Source: Billgrantia bachuensis (GTDB taxonomy: Bacteria > Pseudomonadota > Gammaproteobacteria > Pseudomonadales > Halomonadaceae). From it: 64,000 bases of DNA. The notes under the pieces were generated by a model. The model made no database searches, was not told the origin of the DNA, and worked only from the letters and a program-made list of their open reading frames with translations. The stretch is taken from contig NZ_JAAQTO010000043.1 in the NCBI RefSeq assembly GCF_011742165.1, positions 56,430 to 120,429 of the forward strand, written 5' to 3'. Shown here in pieces: positions 33,816 to 43,985 of this stretch. The position numbers and the translations under genes are program-made. Each line of letters begins with the position of its first letter. Within the stretch, counting starts at the first letter, position 1.

Positions 33816-34873
33816 CGCGTTCTCCGCTTGAGCAGCAGCCACAGGAAGTAGGGGCCACCGAGCAGGCTGGTGAGCAGCCCTACCGGGATTTCGGCGGGGC
33901 TCGCCAGGGTTCGCGCCAGGGTATCCGCCACGATCAGCAGCAAGGCGCCGCCCAGCATCGAGGCGGGCAGCAGCAGGCGGTGCCCCGGCCCCAGCCACAG
34001 GCGCAGGCAGTGAGGCACCAGCAGGCCGAGAAAGCCGATGATGCCGGCCAGCGCCACGCACAGCCCCACGCCCAGTGCCGTGGCCACTACCACGCGACGC
34101 TTGAGGCGCGGGGCATCGAGCCCGGCACCATGGGCGGTCAGCTCGCCGAGCTGCAGCAGGTCGAGCCCTCGAGCGCAACGCAATAGCCACCACAGTGCCG
34201 GCAGGATGCCGATCAGCGCTCCCAGGGTGGCGCTCCATAGCGCATGCGACAGGCTGCCCATCCCCCACAGGCTGAGCTGGCGCAGCTGCTCGTCGCTGGC
34301 AATGAAGGCCATCACGCCGCCCATGGCGCCCGCCAGGGTATTGATGGCCAGCCCCGCCAGCAGCAGGGTGAACAGCGTCTCCTGGCCGTGCTGGCGCTCG
34401 CCCAGGGTGAACACCATCACGCATACGCCCAGCGCGCCGAGAAAACCGGCCAGGAACTGGCCATACAGGCCGAAAGCACCGGCGGCACCATCGAACAGTA
34501 CGATCCACAGCGCCACGGCGAGCCCTGCGCCACTGGCGAGACCCAGCAGGGTGGGGTCGGCCAACGGATTGCGAAACAGACCCTGCATGGCTGCGCCGCT
34601 CCCGGCCAGCATGGCGCCGACCAGCGCGGCCAGGAGCAGGCGTGGCAGGCGTAATTGCCACCACACCTGCCAGGCCAGGGGCGTCGGCCATTCGCCGAGC
34701 AGCACCCGAGGCGAGAGCCCGACGCTGCCGCTCATGGCGGCGATCAACAGCGCCGCCAGCACGGCCAGGGCCAGGGCAGCAAGCACCCGGACCGGCACTG
34801 GCGTGGCTTTCCGAACTTTTGAGACACCGGCGTTGCGTCGTCGGGGCAGGACGGAGGCGAAGGCACGGCTCAT
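33809..34873 (-). CDS. hmuU: Haem ABC transporter permease (FecCD family)
   Basis: This 354-residue inner-membrane permease has about ten helices. The family marks are QLRLPRLLLAALVGAMLAGSGAAMQGLFRNPLADPTLLGLASGA and GIIGFLGLLVPHCLRLWLGP, which contacts the ATPase. LGGALLLIVADTLAR and EIPVGLLTSLLGGPYFLWLLLKRR follow. The ATG overlaps the hmuT stop by four bases. A basic N-terminal tail of about 25 residues precedes the first helix. Confidence 0.93.
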   Translation of the reverse strand: MSRAFASVLPRRRNAGVSKVRKATPVPVRVLAALALAVLAALLIAAMSGSVGLSPRVLLGEWPTPLAWQVWWQLRLPRLLLAALVGAMLAGSGAAMQGLFRNPLADPTLLGLASGAGLAVALWIVLFDGAAGAFGLYGQFLAGFLGALGVCVMVFTLGERQHGQETLFTLLLAGLAINTLAGAMGGVMAFIASDEQLRQLSLWGMGSLSHALWSATLGALIGILPALWWLLRCARGLDLLQLGELTAHGAGLDAPRLKRRVVVATALGVGLCVALAGIIGFLGLLVPHCLRLWLGPGHRLLLPASMLGGALLLIVADTLARTLASPAEIPVGLLTSLLGGPYFLWLLLKRRTRC

Positions 34874-35772
34874 GGCGTCACCCTCCAGCAGTCCTCCTCG
34901 GCGGCGTGGCGGGTGGCGTCAGCCGCTTCATGCAGCGCTCGGTGTAATGCCAGCAGGGCCGTGGGCGTGCGCGGGCCGAAGCCGAGCAGCGCCTGGTCGT
35001 CGCAGACGACCAGGTTGCGCTCGCGCCCCGCCGGCGTCATGGCAAGCCCCGGGAGCTGCCATAGCCGGGTCTCGCCGCCGATACCTTCGAGCCCGCTGCG
35101 CGTGGTGATCACCACCTCGGGGGCTTCGTCCACCAGCGCCTCGGCGCCCACCGCCTTGTAGCCACTGAAGCCGGCGAAGGCGTTGCGCGCCCCGGCTGCC
35201 GCGATCACGGCCTGGCCGGCGGTATCGCGTCCCGCCGCCATGGGCGTCATGCCGCTATGGCTGAGCAGAAACATGGCGCTCGGCCCAGGGCGTGGCCTCT
35301 CTTCTCGCAGAGTGGCGAGTCGTGCAAGCTCCGCTTCGATCTCGGCCACCAGCGCTTCGCCTTCGGCGCTGCGACCAGTGGCGCTGGCAACCGCCCGCAC
35401 CTTGCCGGGCAGCGTCGTCAGGCTCGCTCCCTGTTCGACGCGCATCACCTCGACGCCGACCGCTTCGAGCTGGCCGAGCACTTCTCGCGGGCCGGCCGCA
35501 GCGGCCACGATCAGCCGCTCGGGAGCGAGTGAGAGGATGCCCTCGGCCGCCAGCTGGCGCAGATAGCCCACCGAGGGCAGGGCAGCAACCGCCTCGGGAT
35601 ACTGGCTGGTGTCGTCGCGCCCCACCACGCCCTCCAGGCCATCGAGGGCGGCCACGATCTCGGCCACGTCGCTGCCGATCAGCACGGTGCGTGGCGGTGC
35701 GGCCGACCCCTGGATGTGCCAGACCAGCAGGGTCAGGCTGGCCAGCCAGCTCAGCCATGACGGAAGCCTCAT
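34870..35772 (-). CDS. hmuT: Haem-binding periplasmic protein
   Basis: This 300-residue substrate-binding protein has a signal peptide (MRLPSWLSWLASLTLLVWHIQGSAA). The HmuT-type domain includes TVLIGSDVAEIVAALDGLEGVVGRDDTSQYPEAV, whose Tyr and nearby residues are candidate haem ligands. LIVAAAAGPREVLGQLEAVGVEV and APEVVITTRSGLEGIGG belong to the same fold. It delivers haem to HmuU. ATG 35772 overlaps the hmuS stop; the open frame further upstream belongs to hmuS in another phase. Confidence 0.9.
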   Translation of the reverse strand: MRLPSWLSWLASLTLLVWHIQGSAAPPRTVLIGSDVAEIVAALDGLEGVVGRDDTSQYPEAVAALPSVGYLRQLAAEGILSLAPERLIVAAAAGPREVLGQLEAVGVEVMRVEQGASLTTLPGKVRAVASATGRSAEGEALVAEIEAELARLATLREERPRPGPSAMFLLSHSGMTPMAAGRDTAGQAVIAAAGARNAFAGFSGYKAVGAEALVDEAPEVVITTRSGLEGIGGETRLWQLPGLAMTPAGRERNLVVCDDQALLGFGPRTPTALLALHRALHEAADATRHAAEEDCWRVTP

Positions 35773-36827
35773 GCCGCTGTCTCGCGGGCGTCGAGACCAT
35801 CCAGTAACTGACGCCATTCGCTTCGCTCGGGCTGACCCTCGCGGCGTTCGGCGAAGAGCTGCAGTACCAGCCCGCCCTGGGCGTCGAAGGCTTCCAGGCT
35901 GGTGACGCCGCCGTCGCGATTGGGCTTGTGCACCTGCCATACGCTGGCGATGCCGGCGTCGTCCAGATGCAGCGTGAAATTTTCGCCGAACAGGTTGAGC
36001 CAGCCGCGCATGCGCTGCGGCGCGGGAATCCGTCCGCTGCGGATCTGCACGCAGCCGGGACTGGCGACGAACAGCATCAGCGGCAGTTCGCTCGAAGCGG
36101 CTTCGAACAGCGCCCGCCCGCAGGCGGCCGGCTGAAGAGCGCGGGTGAAGCGGCCTTCCATCAGTGCGTTGGCTTCGTGACGGCGCAGCTCGTGGCGGCG
36201 CAGCAGGCCAAGAAACTGATGTACGTCGCTCATGCGCGACCACTCGTCGGCCAGGGTGGGAAGCGGCGGCAAAGGCCGCGGCGGCGGTTCGACGAATTGG
36301 GTGAAGGCGGGCGGTTCAATGATGCCCAGCGCTTCCAACTCCTGCCACGCCTCGGGGGCTTCATCCGCCAGCGAGAAGATCTTGTGCAGGGCAATGCCAT
36401 GGCGATTGAAGACCTGCAGGCTCAGGCGCTGCGTGGTCTCGCCATCCTTGCGTGGCAGGCGGTCGCGAATCAGGCATGCCCAGTGCCACTGGGCCAGGTG
36501 AAGGCGCAGGTCGAGCCCGCCCGGGTCGAGTAGCAGGCCGGCCTGCTCCGAGCCGCGCAGCGCCGGATACCGGCCTTGCTGTTCCAGCACGGCGTGGCGC
36601 GAGCGGGTCAGCGCCTTGACTTCGCCCAACTGGTGGAAGCGCGAGGCCAGGGCATGGGGCGACAGTGGCAGGGTCAGCACGTCGCGGCCGAGGCGGGCGG
36701 CCTGCAGCTCGCCCTCGCTGATCTCCAGGCGCTGGGCGATCTCCAGCGCCGGCAGGTGAGGCGAGGCCGCACGGGCGGCGTCCAGGGCTTCGAGAATGGC
36801 TTGGCGGGTCTGGGTCGTGGCGTTCAT
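35769..36827 (-). CDS. hmuS: HmuS/HemS-family cytoplasmic haem-handling protein
   Basis: This 352-residue protein has the duplicated ChuS/HemS fold, which receives haem in the cytoplasm and in some species degrades it. It shows LEIAQRLEISEGELQAARLG and LGEVKALTRSRHAVLEQQGRY in the first half. The second half has HKIFSLADEAPEAWQ, MSDVHQFLGLLRRHELRRHEA and FGENFTLHLDDAGIASVWQVHKPNRDGGVTSLEAFDAQG. AAGGAG lies eight bases before ATG 36827. The gene sits 13 bases after the receptor gene, and the stop overlaps hmuT. Confidence 0.9.
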   Translation of the reverse strand: MNATTQTRQAILEALDAARAASPHLPALEIAQRLEISEGELQAARLGRDVLTLPLSPHALASRFHQLGEVKALTRSRHAVLEQQGRYPALRGSEQAGLLLDPGGLDLRLHLAQWHWACLIRDRLPRKDGETTQRLSLQVFNRHGIALHKIFSLADEAPEAWQELEALGIIEPPAFTQFVEPPPRPLPPLPTLADEWSRMSDVHQFLGLLRRHELRRHEANALMEGRFTRALQPAACGRALFEAASSELPLMLFVASPGCVQIRSGRIPAPQRMRGWLNLFGENFTLHLDDAGIASVWQVHKPNRDGGVTSLEAFDAQGGLVLQLFAERREGQPERSEWRQLLDGLDARETAA

Positions 36828-36840
36828 GAAAGTCTCCTTG

Positions 36841-38838
36841 TCACCATTGCAGGCTGACGTTGGCCAGCAGGCTGCGTCCGTCGCCGAGGTTGCCGTCGGG
36901 GCGGTACCACTCCTTGTCGGCGATGTTGCGCAGCTTGAGCGAAGCGGAAAGCAGCGGAGTGACTTGCCAGGCGAGTTGCACGTCGTGCAGGCCGTAGCCG
37001 GGCAGCGCTTCATCCTCGCCCTGCTTGTCGAAGGCGCGGGCAAAGCGGCCGCGCCAGCCCAGCGTCAGGTCGCTGCCGGCGAAGCGATGATCGAGGCCGG
37101 CCAGGGCTTCCAGCGGGGTCAGGCTACCCAGCGGCTTGCCGCTGTCGCGGTCGCGTCCGTTGACCTCTGCCAGGCCCAGGAAGGCCGTGAAGGGAATGCT
37201 GGAAGGCGACCAGTCGAGACGGACGTCATACCCCCACAGCTGGGCGCGGCTGACGTTAACCGCTCGCGTAGTGCCCGCGAAGATGTCGACTTCGGTATCG
37301 ATGAAATCCTCGGCCCGGGTATCGAAGTAGCTGGCGCGCAGGCCCCAGTCGCCGAAACTCCAGGCCAGACCGCTCTCCCAGCTCTTGCTGGTTTCCGGCT
37401 GTAGGTCGGGATTGGGCACCCAGAAATTGTCGGGAACGCAGACGAAGGGGCCCATGCAGAAGCCGCCGAAATGACGCTCGTCGGCATAGAGTTCAGAAAG
37501 CGTGGGGGCGCGGAAGGCCTCGGCGTAACCGGTGTAGAACATGAGGTCGCCGCTGGGGCGCCAGGCCAGGCGCAGACGTGGCGAGAGGCGGCTCTTGTCG
37601 CTCTCGCGGCCATCGGCGTCCTCGGCGCGGTAGCTGTCGTGGCGGGCACCGAGGCCGAGATCGAACTCGCCGGCACCGCCCTGGTCGAGATGGCGTCCGA
37701 CGGTGAGGGTATCGTCGAGATAGAGCGCGGCGCTATCGGCCTCGGCCTCGGGGAAGCCCGATGCCGTACCGCCCGGGCGCTGAGTGGCATGGCTTGCCGC
37801 GGCGCCGAAGGCCAGGGTCTGCGACAGCCAGCCGTGCTCCAGGCGATGGTAGCCGTCGCTCTGCACGCCAAGGCGCTGCAGGGTGCGCGCCGCCTCGGAT
37901 TCGTCGATGTCCTGGCGGCTCAAGGTCAAGCGAGTATCGAGCTGCGTGGCGACGGCGGGCGACCAGCGATGACCGAGCTGCAGGTTGTCGCTGGTGGTAT
38001 CGCGATCGCGCATGTCATCGGGCTCGACCGTCAGGCTTTGCGGGTTGGCCGGCTGGTTGGCGTCTTCGCGATAGTGCTGCCAGCTGGCAAACAGACGATG
38101 GTCCGGCGTTAACTGCCAGCCGCCCTTGGCCAGCAGACTGTCGAGGCTGGCATCCTCCGGCGTGGTCTGGCCGCCGGCGCGGCGGATGTCGCCCGATTCA
38201 CTGCGGCCCAGGGCGACCAGGCCGTCGAGGCTGCTGCCGTCGGACAAGTCGCGTTTGCCGAACAGACTCAGCGTGGCGCCGAGTTCGTCGCTTGCCGTGG
38301 CGCCGCGCAGCGAGAGCCGGGCTCCTCCGTTCTCGCCGGGGCGCAGCAGGTCCTCGGCTTCGACCGTCTCGAAGCTGATCACGCCGCCCATGGCGTTGCT
38401 GCCGTAGAGACTCGACAGGGCACCGCGGGCGATCTGCACCTCGCGCAGCAGCGCCGGGTCGAGGAAGAAGTTGCCCAGGTGGCCGGTATTGATGTCCTGG
38501 CGCACGCCGTCGAGGCGTACCAGCACGCCATTCCTGTCGAAGCCGCGCAGGCTCACGGTCTGGCCGTTGCGTCGCCCCTGGCCGGCGACGTGCAGGCCGG
38601 GCTGGTCGGCGAGAATGTCCTCCACCCGTGAAGCGGTGCGCAGCGTCGGGTCGTGTCGGTCGATCACGTCGACGATCAGCGGGGCGAAGAAGGTGTCGGT
38701 GGGGGTACGCGTACCGGTGACCACCAGCGGCGCCAGTTCGGGTGTCACGGTGGGCTGGCCGGAGGATGACTGGGCCAGAGCCAGCGGTGACAGCAGAAAC
38801 AGCGCCAGGGCGCCGGTACAGCTCTTTGCTCGCTTCAT
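36841..38838 (-). CDS. hmuR: TonB-dependent haem/haemoprotein receptor
   Basis: This 665-residue outer-membrane receptor has a signal peptide (MKRAKSCTGALALFLLSPLALA), a TonB box-like APLVVTGTR, and a plug domain with ADQPGLHVAGQGRRNGQTVSLRGFDRNGVLVRLDGVRQD. The barrel ends in ANVSLQW, an aromatic terminus. The haem-receptor signatures FRAPTLSELY and NPDL bracket an extracellular loop containing H and two cysteines (CMGPFVC). That is the usual arrangement of the haem-ligand loop of HmuR/PhuR-type receptors. It follows hemP and leads the hmuSTUV genes, all on the minus strand. Confidence 0.92.
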   Translation of the reverse strand: MKRAKSCTGALALFLLSPLALAQSSSGQPTVTPELAPLVVTGTRTPTDTFFAPLIVDVIDRHDPTLRTASRVEDILADQPGLHVAGQGRRNGQTVSLRGFDRNGVLVRLDGVRQDINTGHLGNFFLDPALLREVQIARGALSSLYGSNAMGGVISFETVEAEDLLRPGENGGARLSLRGATASDELGATLSLFGKRDLSDGSSLDGLVALGRSESGDIRRAGGQTTPEDASLDSLLAKGGWQLTPDHRLFASWQHYREDANQPANPQSLTVEPDDMRDRDTTSDNLQLGHRWSPAVATQLDTRLTLSRQDIDESEAARTLQRLGVQSDGYHRLEHGWLSQTLAFGAAASHATQRPGGTASGFPEAEADSAALYLDDTLTVGRHLDQGGAGEFDLGLGARHDSYRAEDADGRESDKSRLSPRLRLAWRPSGDLMFYTGYAEAFRAPTLSELYADERHFGGFCMGPFVCVPDNFWVPNPDLQPETSKSWESGLAWSFGDWGLRASYFDTRAEDFIDTEVDIFAGTTRAVNVSRAQLWGYDVRLDWSPSSIPFTAFLGLAEVNGRDRDSGKPLGSLTPLEALAGLDHRFAGSDLTLGWRGRFARAFDKQGEDEALPGYGLHDVQLAWQVTPLLSASLKLRNIADKEWYRPDGNLGDGRSLLANVSLQW

Positions 38839-38923
38839 GTTCCTGAAGTTCCCTTGTCGTATCAGGCGATGAGCGGCTGGCTGGGTGGCGTGGGCTACCT
38901 GGCTGGCGTTCTTTTCGTCGGGT

Positions 38924-39115
38924 TTATGAGGTCAATATCAACTTGCCGTTGCGCGTCTCGCGCAGCTGATATCGCTTGCCGTGATGCTCGATGATGAGCT
39001 GGCCCTGTTCATCGAGCAGCGCGCTGCTCTCGACGATGGCGGGCTGGCGCGAAGGATCGTGCTGCGTGGCGGCCTGCGCGCGGGCCGTAGTCGGGTCGGG
39101 GAAGTCTGCGCACAT
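38924..39115 (-). CDS. hemP: Haemin uptake protein HemP
   Basis: This 63-residue small protein has the HemP family core SSALLDEQGQLIIEHHGKRYQLRETRNGKLILTS at its C-terminus. HemP relatives are needed for expression or function of haem receptors in several proteobacteria. It is the first gene of the locus, 85 bases before the receptor, and its start lies about 35 bases from a Fur-like sequence. The N-terminal 25 residues are not conserved. Confidence 0.85.
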   Translation of the reverse strand: MCADFPDPTTARAQAATQHDPSRQPAIVESSALLDEQGQLIIEHHGKRYQLRETRNGKLILTS

Positions 39116-39147
39116 GGTGTTGGCCTGAATGGGTTATTGTTTCAAAC

Positions 39148-39167
39148 GCGAATAATTATTGTTTGTG
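39148..39167 (-). promoter_or_regulatory. Possible Fur-binding site upstream of hemP
   Basis: AATAATTATT (39151-39160) matches eight of ten central positions of the Fur consensus GATAATCATT. The flanks match poorly, so this is a moderate candidate. It lies 35-50 bases upstream of hemP, where a Fur-repressed promoter would be expected. Confidence 0.45.
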
Positions 39168-39261
39168 TGGGGGCTGACGTCAAGAGCCAGCGCGACAGCA
39201 AGAACCCGAACCGGGTACGCTAAGGCCTAATCAGGATCTCTGAGACGAGACGTTTGATGCC

Positions 39262-39936
39262 ATGATCGTCGTTGTCATTGCCCTGCTGCTGGCCATCTTC
39301 CTGTTGCCCAACGCCTGGGCCAAGTGGGTGTTGTCGCGCCATTCCCGTGGCCGCGACGACTACCCCGGCACTGGCGCCGAGCTGGCCGACCATCTCCTGC
39401 GCCGCCTGGGTATTGAAGGGGTCAAGGTGGAGATGACCGAGCATGGCGACCACTACGACCCCGAGGCGCGCCGGGTGCGGCTCTCCCGCGAGCACTACGA
39501 GGGGCGCTCGCTCACTGCGGTGACCGTGGCCGCCCACGAGGTCGGTCATGCTATCCAGCACCACGAGGGCTATGCACCGCTAGCCGCCCGGGCACGCATG
39601 GTCGGCGTGGCGCAGCGGGCCGAGAAACTCGGCGCGCTGCTGATGATGGCCGCTCCCTTCCTGTTCATCCTGACCCGGCTACCCGGCGGGCTGGCCATCG
39701 TCATCGCAGCGGCAGTGATCAGCTTCGGCACGGCGGCGCTGGTGCACCTGGTCACCCTGCCGGTGGAGTTCGACGCTAGTTTCAATCGTGCCCTGCCGCT
39801 GCTAAAAGAGTACGTGCCGCCCTACGACATGCCAGGGGCTCGCCACGTGCTGACCGCCTGCGCCTTCACCTACGTGGCGGCCTCGCTGGCGAGTATTCTG
39901 AACCTGGGGCGCTGGCTGGTGATCCTGCGTCGTTAA
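39262..39936 (+). CDS. Membrane zinc metallopeptidase (YugP-like)
   Basis: This 224-residue protein of the Zn_peptidase_2 family (PF04298) has one N-terminal helix (MIVVVIALLLAIFLLPNAWA) and the zinc-binding motif AAHEVGHAIQHHEGY at about residues 91-105. Two further hydrophobic segments lie at about 125-165 and one near the end. EFDASFNRALPLL follows, as in the Bacillus relative YugP. It is probably a membrane-bound protease facing the membrane interface, and its substrate is unknown. It is divergent from hemP. Confidence 0.85.
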   Translation: MIVVVIALLLAIFLLPNAWAKWVLSRHSRGRDDYPGTGAELADHLLRRLGIEGVKVEMTEHGDHYDPEARRVRLSREHYEGRSLTAVTVAAHEVGHAIQHHEGYAPLAARARMVGVAQRAEKLGALLMMAAPFLFILTRLPGGLAIVIAAAVISFGTAALVHLVTLPVEFDASFNRALPLLKEYVPPYDMPGARHVLTACAFTYVAASLASILNLGRWLVILRR

Positions 39937-40019
39937 CCCTTTCCAAACCTTGAGAGCAAGCGGTCGGGGTTTCTACAGTTCTGAGAGTAGTCACAAGCCT
40001 TCATGGAGGAGGTGCGATC

Positions 40020-41339
40020 ATGACGACTCCCCAGGATTACATCCGCGACAACGCCAAGCCGCTCGCCGGTCGTAGTGTCGATTACGACGACCTGCTGGAG
40101 CAGGTGGGTGAGCGCCCGCTGGTACTGCTCGGCGAGGCCTCCCACGGCACCGCCGAGTTCTACCGTATGCGCGCCGAGATCACCCGGCGCCTGATCCGCG
40201 AGAAGGGCTTCGAGGCGGTGATCGTCGAGGCCGACTGGCCCGATGCGCTACGGCTCAATCGTTATGCCTGCGGCGAAGGCGACGACACCCTCAAGACCGC
40301 CTTCGACGACTTTCAGCGCTTTCCGCAGTGGATGTGGCGCAACACCGAGGTGCGCGACTTCATCGGCTGGCTCGAGGAGCACAACGCCGGCAAGGAGGCC
40401 GGCGAGCAGGTGGGCTTCCACGGCTTGGACATCTACAGCCTGCACCGCTCGGCGGAAGCGGTGATCGAGTATCTCGAAGGCATCGACCCGGAGCAGGCGG
40501 GAATCGCCCGCGAGGGCTACGGCTGCCTCGACCATGGCGGCGACCCGGTCCGCTATGGCCACGATGCCGCCTTCGGTCTCAGCCGTGTTTGTGAAGAGGC
40601 TGCGGTCAGGCTGCTGGCCGACCTGCTCGAGAAGTCGACCGGCTACCTGCGCGAAGATGGCCGGCGCTCGCGGGACGAGCAGTTCTTCGCCGAGCAGAAT
40701 GCTCGCGTGGTGGTCAATGCGGAGCACTATTACCGCGCCATGTTCGGCTCACGGGTGGATACCTGGAACCTGCGCGACGAGCACATGACCGACACCATTG
40801 CCGAACTGCGAGAGCACCTGCGCCGCCAGGGCGGGCAGGGCAAGGTGGTGGTGTGGGCGCACAACTCGCACCTGGGCGATGCCTCGTTCACCGACATGGG
40901 CTGGCATCGCGGCCAGCACAACGTTGGCCAACTGGTACGCCACCGCTTCGGTGCCGACCAGGCATTACTGGTGGGCTTCACCACCCATACCGGCTTCGTT
41001 TCGGCAGCCCATGACTGGGACGGTCCGGTGGAGCATCGCCGGGTGCGGCCATCCATGCAGGGCAGCGTCGAGCGATTGTTCCACGATAGCGGTGTCGGCG
41101 ACTTCTATCTGCCGCTCGGCGAGGGTGCGGCCCCCCTGAAGGAACCGCGGTGGGAGCGTGCCATCGGCGTGATCTACCGCCCCGAGTCGGAGCGGGTCAG
41201 CCACTACTTCAAGGCCTCAGTGGCCCAGCAGTTCGACGCCGTGTTCCATGTCGACGAGACCCGCGCCGTGGAGCCGTTCGACAAGGGCGAGCTGTGGCGG
41301 CCCGAGGAGGTGCCGGATACCTATCCGTTCGGGGTTTAG
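40020..41339 (+). CDS. Erythromycin-esterase-family protein
   Basis: This 439-residue protein of the erythromycin esterase family (PF05139, EreA/EreB-like) has LLGEASHGTAEFYRMRAEITRRLI with the catalytic His (about residues 37-60). EADWPDALRLNRYACGEGDD, FHGLDIYSLHRS and VVWAHNSHLGDAS give further family residues. Most chromosomal members are not antibiotic-resistance enzymes, and the substrate here is unknown. GGAGG is eight bases upstream of ATG 40020. No partner gene is evident; it converges on copA with only 23 bases between. Confidence 0.85.
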   Translation: MTTPQDYIRDNAKPLAGRSVDYDDLLEQVGERPLVLLGEASHGTAEFYRMRAEITRRLIREKGFEAVIVEADWPDALRLNRYACGEGDDTLKTAFDDFQRFPQWMWRNTEVRDFIGWLEEHNAGKEAGEQVGFHGLDIYSLHRSAEAVIEYLEGIDPEQAGIAREGYGCLDHGGDPVRYGHDAAFGLSRVCEEAAVRLLADLLEKSTGYLREDGRRSRDEQFFAEQNARVVVNAEHYYRAMFGSRVDTWNLRDEHMTDTIAELREHLRRQGGQGKVVVWAHNSHLGDASFTDMGWHRGQHNVGQLVRHRFGADQALLVGFTTHTGFVSAAHDWDGPVEHRRVRPSMQGSVERLFHDSGVGDFYLPLGEGAAPLKEPRWERAIGVIYRPESERVSHYFKASVAQQFDAVFHVDETRAVEPFDKGELWRPEEVPDTYPFGV

Positions 41340-41362
41340 AGCTTGCGGAACATACAATAACG

Positions 41363-43918
41363 TCAGCCGACTTGGGCTACCTGAAGGTCCTGCGGCTCGC
41401 CTTCATCCGCTTCGATCGGGATCGGCGGCCGGAAGCCCTTGAGGCGCAACGCATTGGTGAGCACACAGATGCTCGAGGCGGCCATGGCCACGGCGGCGAA
41501 GATCGGCGAAAGCAGGATTCCGAAGGCGGGAAACAGCACGCCGGCGGCCACCGGGATCAGCACGGTGTTATAGGCGAAGGCCCAGAACAAATTTTGCTTG
41601 ATGTTGCGGATGGTGGCCCGGGACAGCGCGATGGCATTGGGTACGTTGCGCAGATCGCCGGACATCAGCACCACCTCGGCGGACTCGATGGCGATGTCGG
41701 TACCGGTACCGATGGCGATTCCCACATCGGCCTGTGCCAGCGCCGGGGCGTCGTTGATGCCGTCGCCGACGAAGGCCACCAGGCCGCCTTCGGCCTGTAG
41801 TTGCTTCACCGCATCCACCTTGCCGTCGGGCAGCACTTCGGCCACTACCTTGTCGATGCCGAGCCGACGGGCGATGGCATCGGCGGTGCGCTGGTTGTCG
41901 CCGGTGATCATCGCGACCTGCAGGCCCTCGGCGTGCAGCGCGCGGATGGCGGCCGGGGTGGATTCCTTGATCGGGTCGGCAACGGCGATGATCGCGGCCA
42001 GCCGGCCGTCAATGGCCGCATAGAGCGGTGACTTGCCCTCGTCGGCGAGCCGGTGTGCGGTCTGGGCGAAGGCTTCCACGTCCAGGCCCAGTTTGCGCAT
42101 GTAGCGGTCGGCACCGACGTCCACCCGATGCCCATCGACCCGGGCCGCGACCCCGAAGCCGGGGATGGCCTCGAAGTCCTGGACACTGGCAGGTTCCAGC
42201 CCGCGTGACTTGGCCGCGTTGACGATCGCTTCGGCGATGGGGTGTTCCGACTGGCGCTCGACGGAGGCGACCAGGCCCAGGGTGTCGGACTCCTCGAAGC
42301 CATCGGCCACCACCAGGTCGGTGAGCTCGGGCCGGCCCTTGGTCAGGGTCCCGGTCTTGTCCAGCGCGATCACCCTGGCGTCGCGCAGCGACTGCAGGGC
42401 TTCGCCCTTGCGGAACAGCACGCCCATCTTCGCGGCCTTGCCGGTGCCCACCATGATCGAGGTGGGGGTGGCCAGGCCCATGGCACACGGACAGGCGATG
42501 ATCAGCACCGCCACGCCGTTGACAAGGGCGAAGGTCAGCGCCGGGGCGGGGCCGAAGAGCAGCCAGACGGCGATGGTGGCCAGTGCCGCGGCGATCACCG
42601 CCGGCACGAAGTAGTGGGTGACCTTGTCCACCATGGCCTGGATCGGCAGCTTCGAGCCTTGGGCCTGCTCGACCATGCGTACGATCTGTGCCAGCAGGGT
42701 GTCGGCGCCGACCTTGGTGGCGCGGAAGGTGAAGCTGCCCGCCTTGTTGATGGTGCCGCCGACCACGTCCGTGCCGGCCTCCTTGCGCACCGGCACGGGT
42801 TCGCCGGTGATCATCGACTCGTCGACGAAGGAGCTGCCGTCGATGACCTGGCCGTCCACCGGGACCTTGTCGCCTGGCCGCACCCGCACGACATCGCCCT
42901 GGCGCACCTCGTCGATGCCGATCTCCCTCTCTTCGCCGTCGCGGACCACGCGGGCGGTCCTGGCCTGGAGCTTCATCAGCGCCTTGATCGCCTCGCTGGT
43001 GCGGCCCTTGGCGATGGCCTCGAAGTAGCGGCCGAGGAGGATCAGGGTAATGATCACCGCCGAGGCTTCGAAGTAGACGTTCACCGTGCCGGCCGGCAGT
43101 GCCTGGGGCAGGAAGGTGGCCACCACGGAATAGCCCCAGGCAGCGGAGGTGCCCAGCATCACCAGCGAGTTCATGTCCGGGCCGCCGCGCATCAGTGCGG
43201 GCCAGCCTGTCTGATAGAAGCGCAGGCCGGGGCCGAACTGCACGATCGAGGCCAGGAGGAAGAACAGGTAGAACAGATGCTGCTGCCCCAGGCTCATTTG
43301 CAGCCAGTGATGAAGCCCTGGGATGAAATGCGAGCCCATGTCCAGCACGAACAGGGGCAGGGTAAAGATTCCGGCGATGGTGACCGCGCGCTTCAGCTCG
43401 GCGATTTCCCGTTCACGGGCCTCGCGCTCACGGTCGCTGCGGTCCGGTGCGTCGCTGGTGGCTTCGGCGTCGTAGCCCGCGGCCTGTACCGCCTCGATCA
43501 GGCGTTGCGGAGTCACGGCCTCGGCGACCACTCTCAGGGTTGCCGTTGACGTGGCCAGGTTGACGCTGGCCTCGAGCACGCCGGGCACGTCGGCGAGCTT
43601 GCGCTCGACGCGGCCGACGCAGGAGGCGCAGCTCATGCCCTTGACAGTCAGTTCGATGGTGTCGGTAACGGCGGGGTAGCCGGCGCTATTCACTGCTTGT
43701 ACGACACTGGCGAGGTCCGCGTGGTCGGAAGCGAATTCCACCCGGACGCGCTGGGTGGCCAGGTTGACGGAAGCGTCGATGACTCCGTCCACGCCGCGGA
43801 TCGCCTTCTCGACCCGGCCGACACAGGAGGCGCAGCTCATGCCCTCGATAGCCAGGGAGTACGTGTCGCTAGCACTGGAATCGTCATGAACTGCCGTGAC
43901 AGCCTCATTGGTCGACAT
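41363..43918 (-). CDS. copA: Copper-exporting P1B-type ATPase
   Basis: This 851-residue ATPase exports Cu(I) from the cytoplasm. Two N-terminal heavy-metal domains each hold GMSCASC (about residues 25-31 and 92-98). The transmembrane metal site is CPC in [12 protein letters not shown]. The other P-type motifs are [25 protein letters not shown] and [20 protein letters not shown]. The conserved C-terminal YN and MxxS residues of Cu(I) pumps are present ([16 protein letters not shown]). It lies downstream of the copper chaperone and of a CueR-type promoter. Confidence 0.95.
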   Translation of the reverse strand: MSTNEAVTAVHDDSSASDTYSLAIEGMSCASCVGRVEKAIRGVDGVIDASVNLATQRVRVEFASDHADLASVVQAVNSAGYPAVTDTIELTVKGMSCASCVGRVERKLADVPGVLEASVNLATSTATLRVVAEAVTPQRLIEAVQAAGYDAEATSDAPDRSDREREAREREIAELKRAVTIAGIFTLPLFVLDMGSHFIPGLHHWLQMSLGQQHLFYLFFLLASIVQFGPGLRFYQTGWPALMRGGPDMNSLVMLGTSAAWGYSVVATFLPQALPAGTVNVYFEASAVIITLILLGRYFEAIAKGRTSEAIKALMKLQARTARVVRDGEEREIGIDEVRQGDVVRVRPGDKVPVDGQVIDGSSFVDESMITGEPVPVRKEAGTDVVGGTINKAGSFTFRATKVGADTLLAQIVRMVEQAQGSKLPIQAMVDKVTHYFVPAVIAAALATIAVWLLFGPAPALTFALVNGVAVLIIACPCAMGLATPTSIMVGTGKAAKMGVLFRKGEALQSLRDARVIALDKTGTLTKGRPELTDLVVADGFEESDTLGLVASVERQSEHPIAEAIVNAAKSRGLEPASVQDFEAIPGFGVAARVDGHRVDVGADRYMRKLGLDVEAFAQTAHRLADEGKSPLYAAIDGRLAAIIAVADPIKESTPAAIRALHAEGLQVAMITGDNQRTADAIARRLGIDKVVAEVLPDGKVDAVKQLQAEGGLVAFVGDGINDAPALAQADVGIAIGTGTDIAIESAEVVLMSGDLRNVPNAIALSRATIRNIKQNLFWAFAYNTVLIPVAAGVLFPAFGILLSPIFAAVAMAASSICVLTNALRLKGFRPPIPIEADEGEPQDLQVAQVG

Positions 43919-43985
43919 GACTTGTGACTCCGTGTCGATGGGATTTACGATGCCTCAACCTTCCAGTGATGGGAAGGCGGTGTCG

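Noticed and set aside
33816..34691. N-terminal extension of the hmuV frame
   Set aside because: It lies wholly over hmuU in a different phase; the ABC ATPase begins at 33815.
35773..36243. N-terminal extension of the hmuT frame
   Set aside because: Overlaps hmuS; the signal peptide at 35772 gives the natural start.
40020..41339. Macrolide-resistance gene
   Set aside because: The family is named for erythromycin esterase, but most chromosomal members are not resistance genes, and no mobile context exists here.
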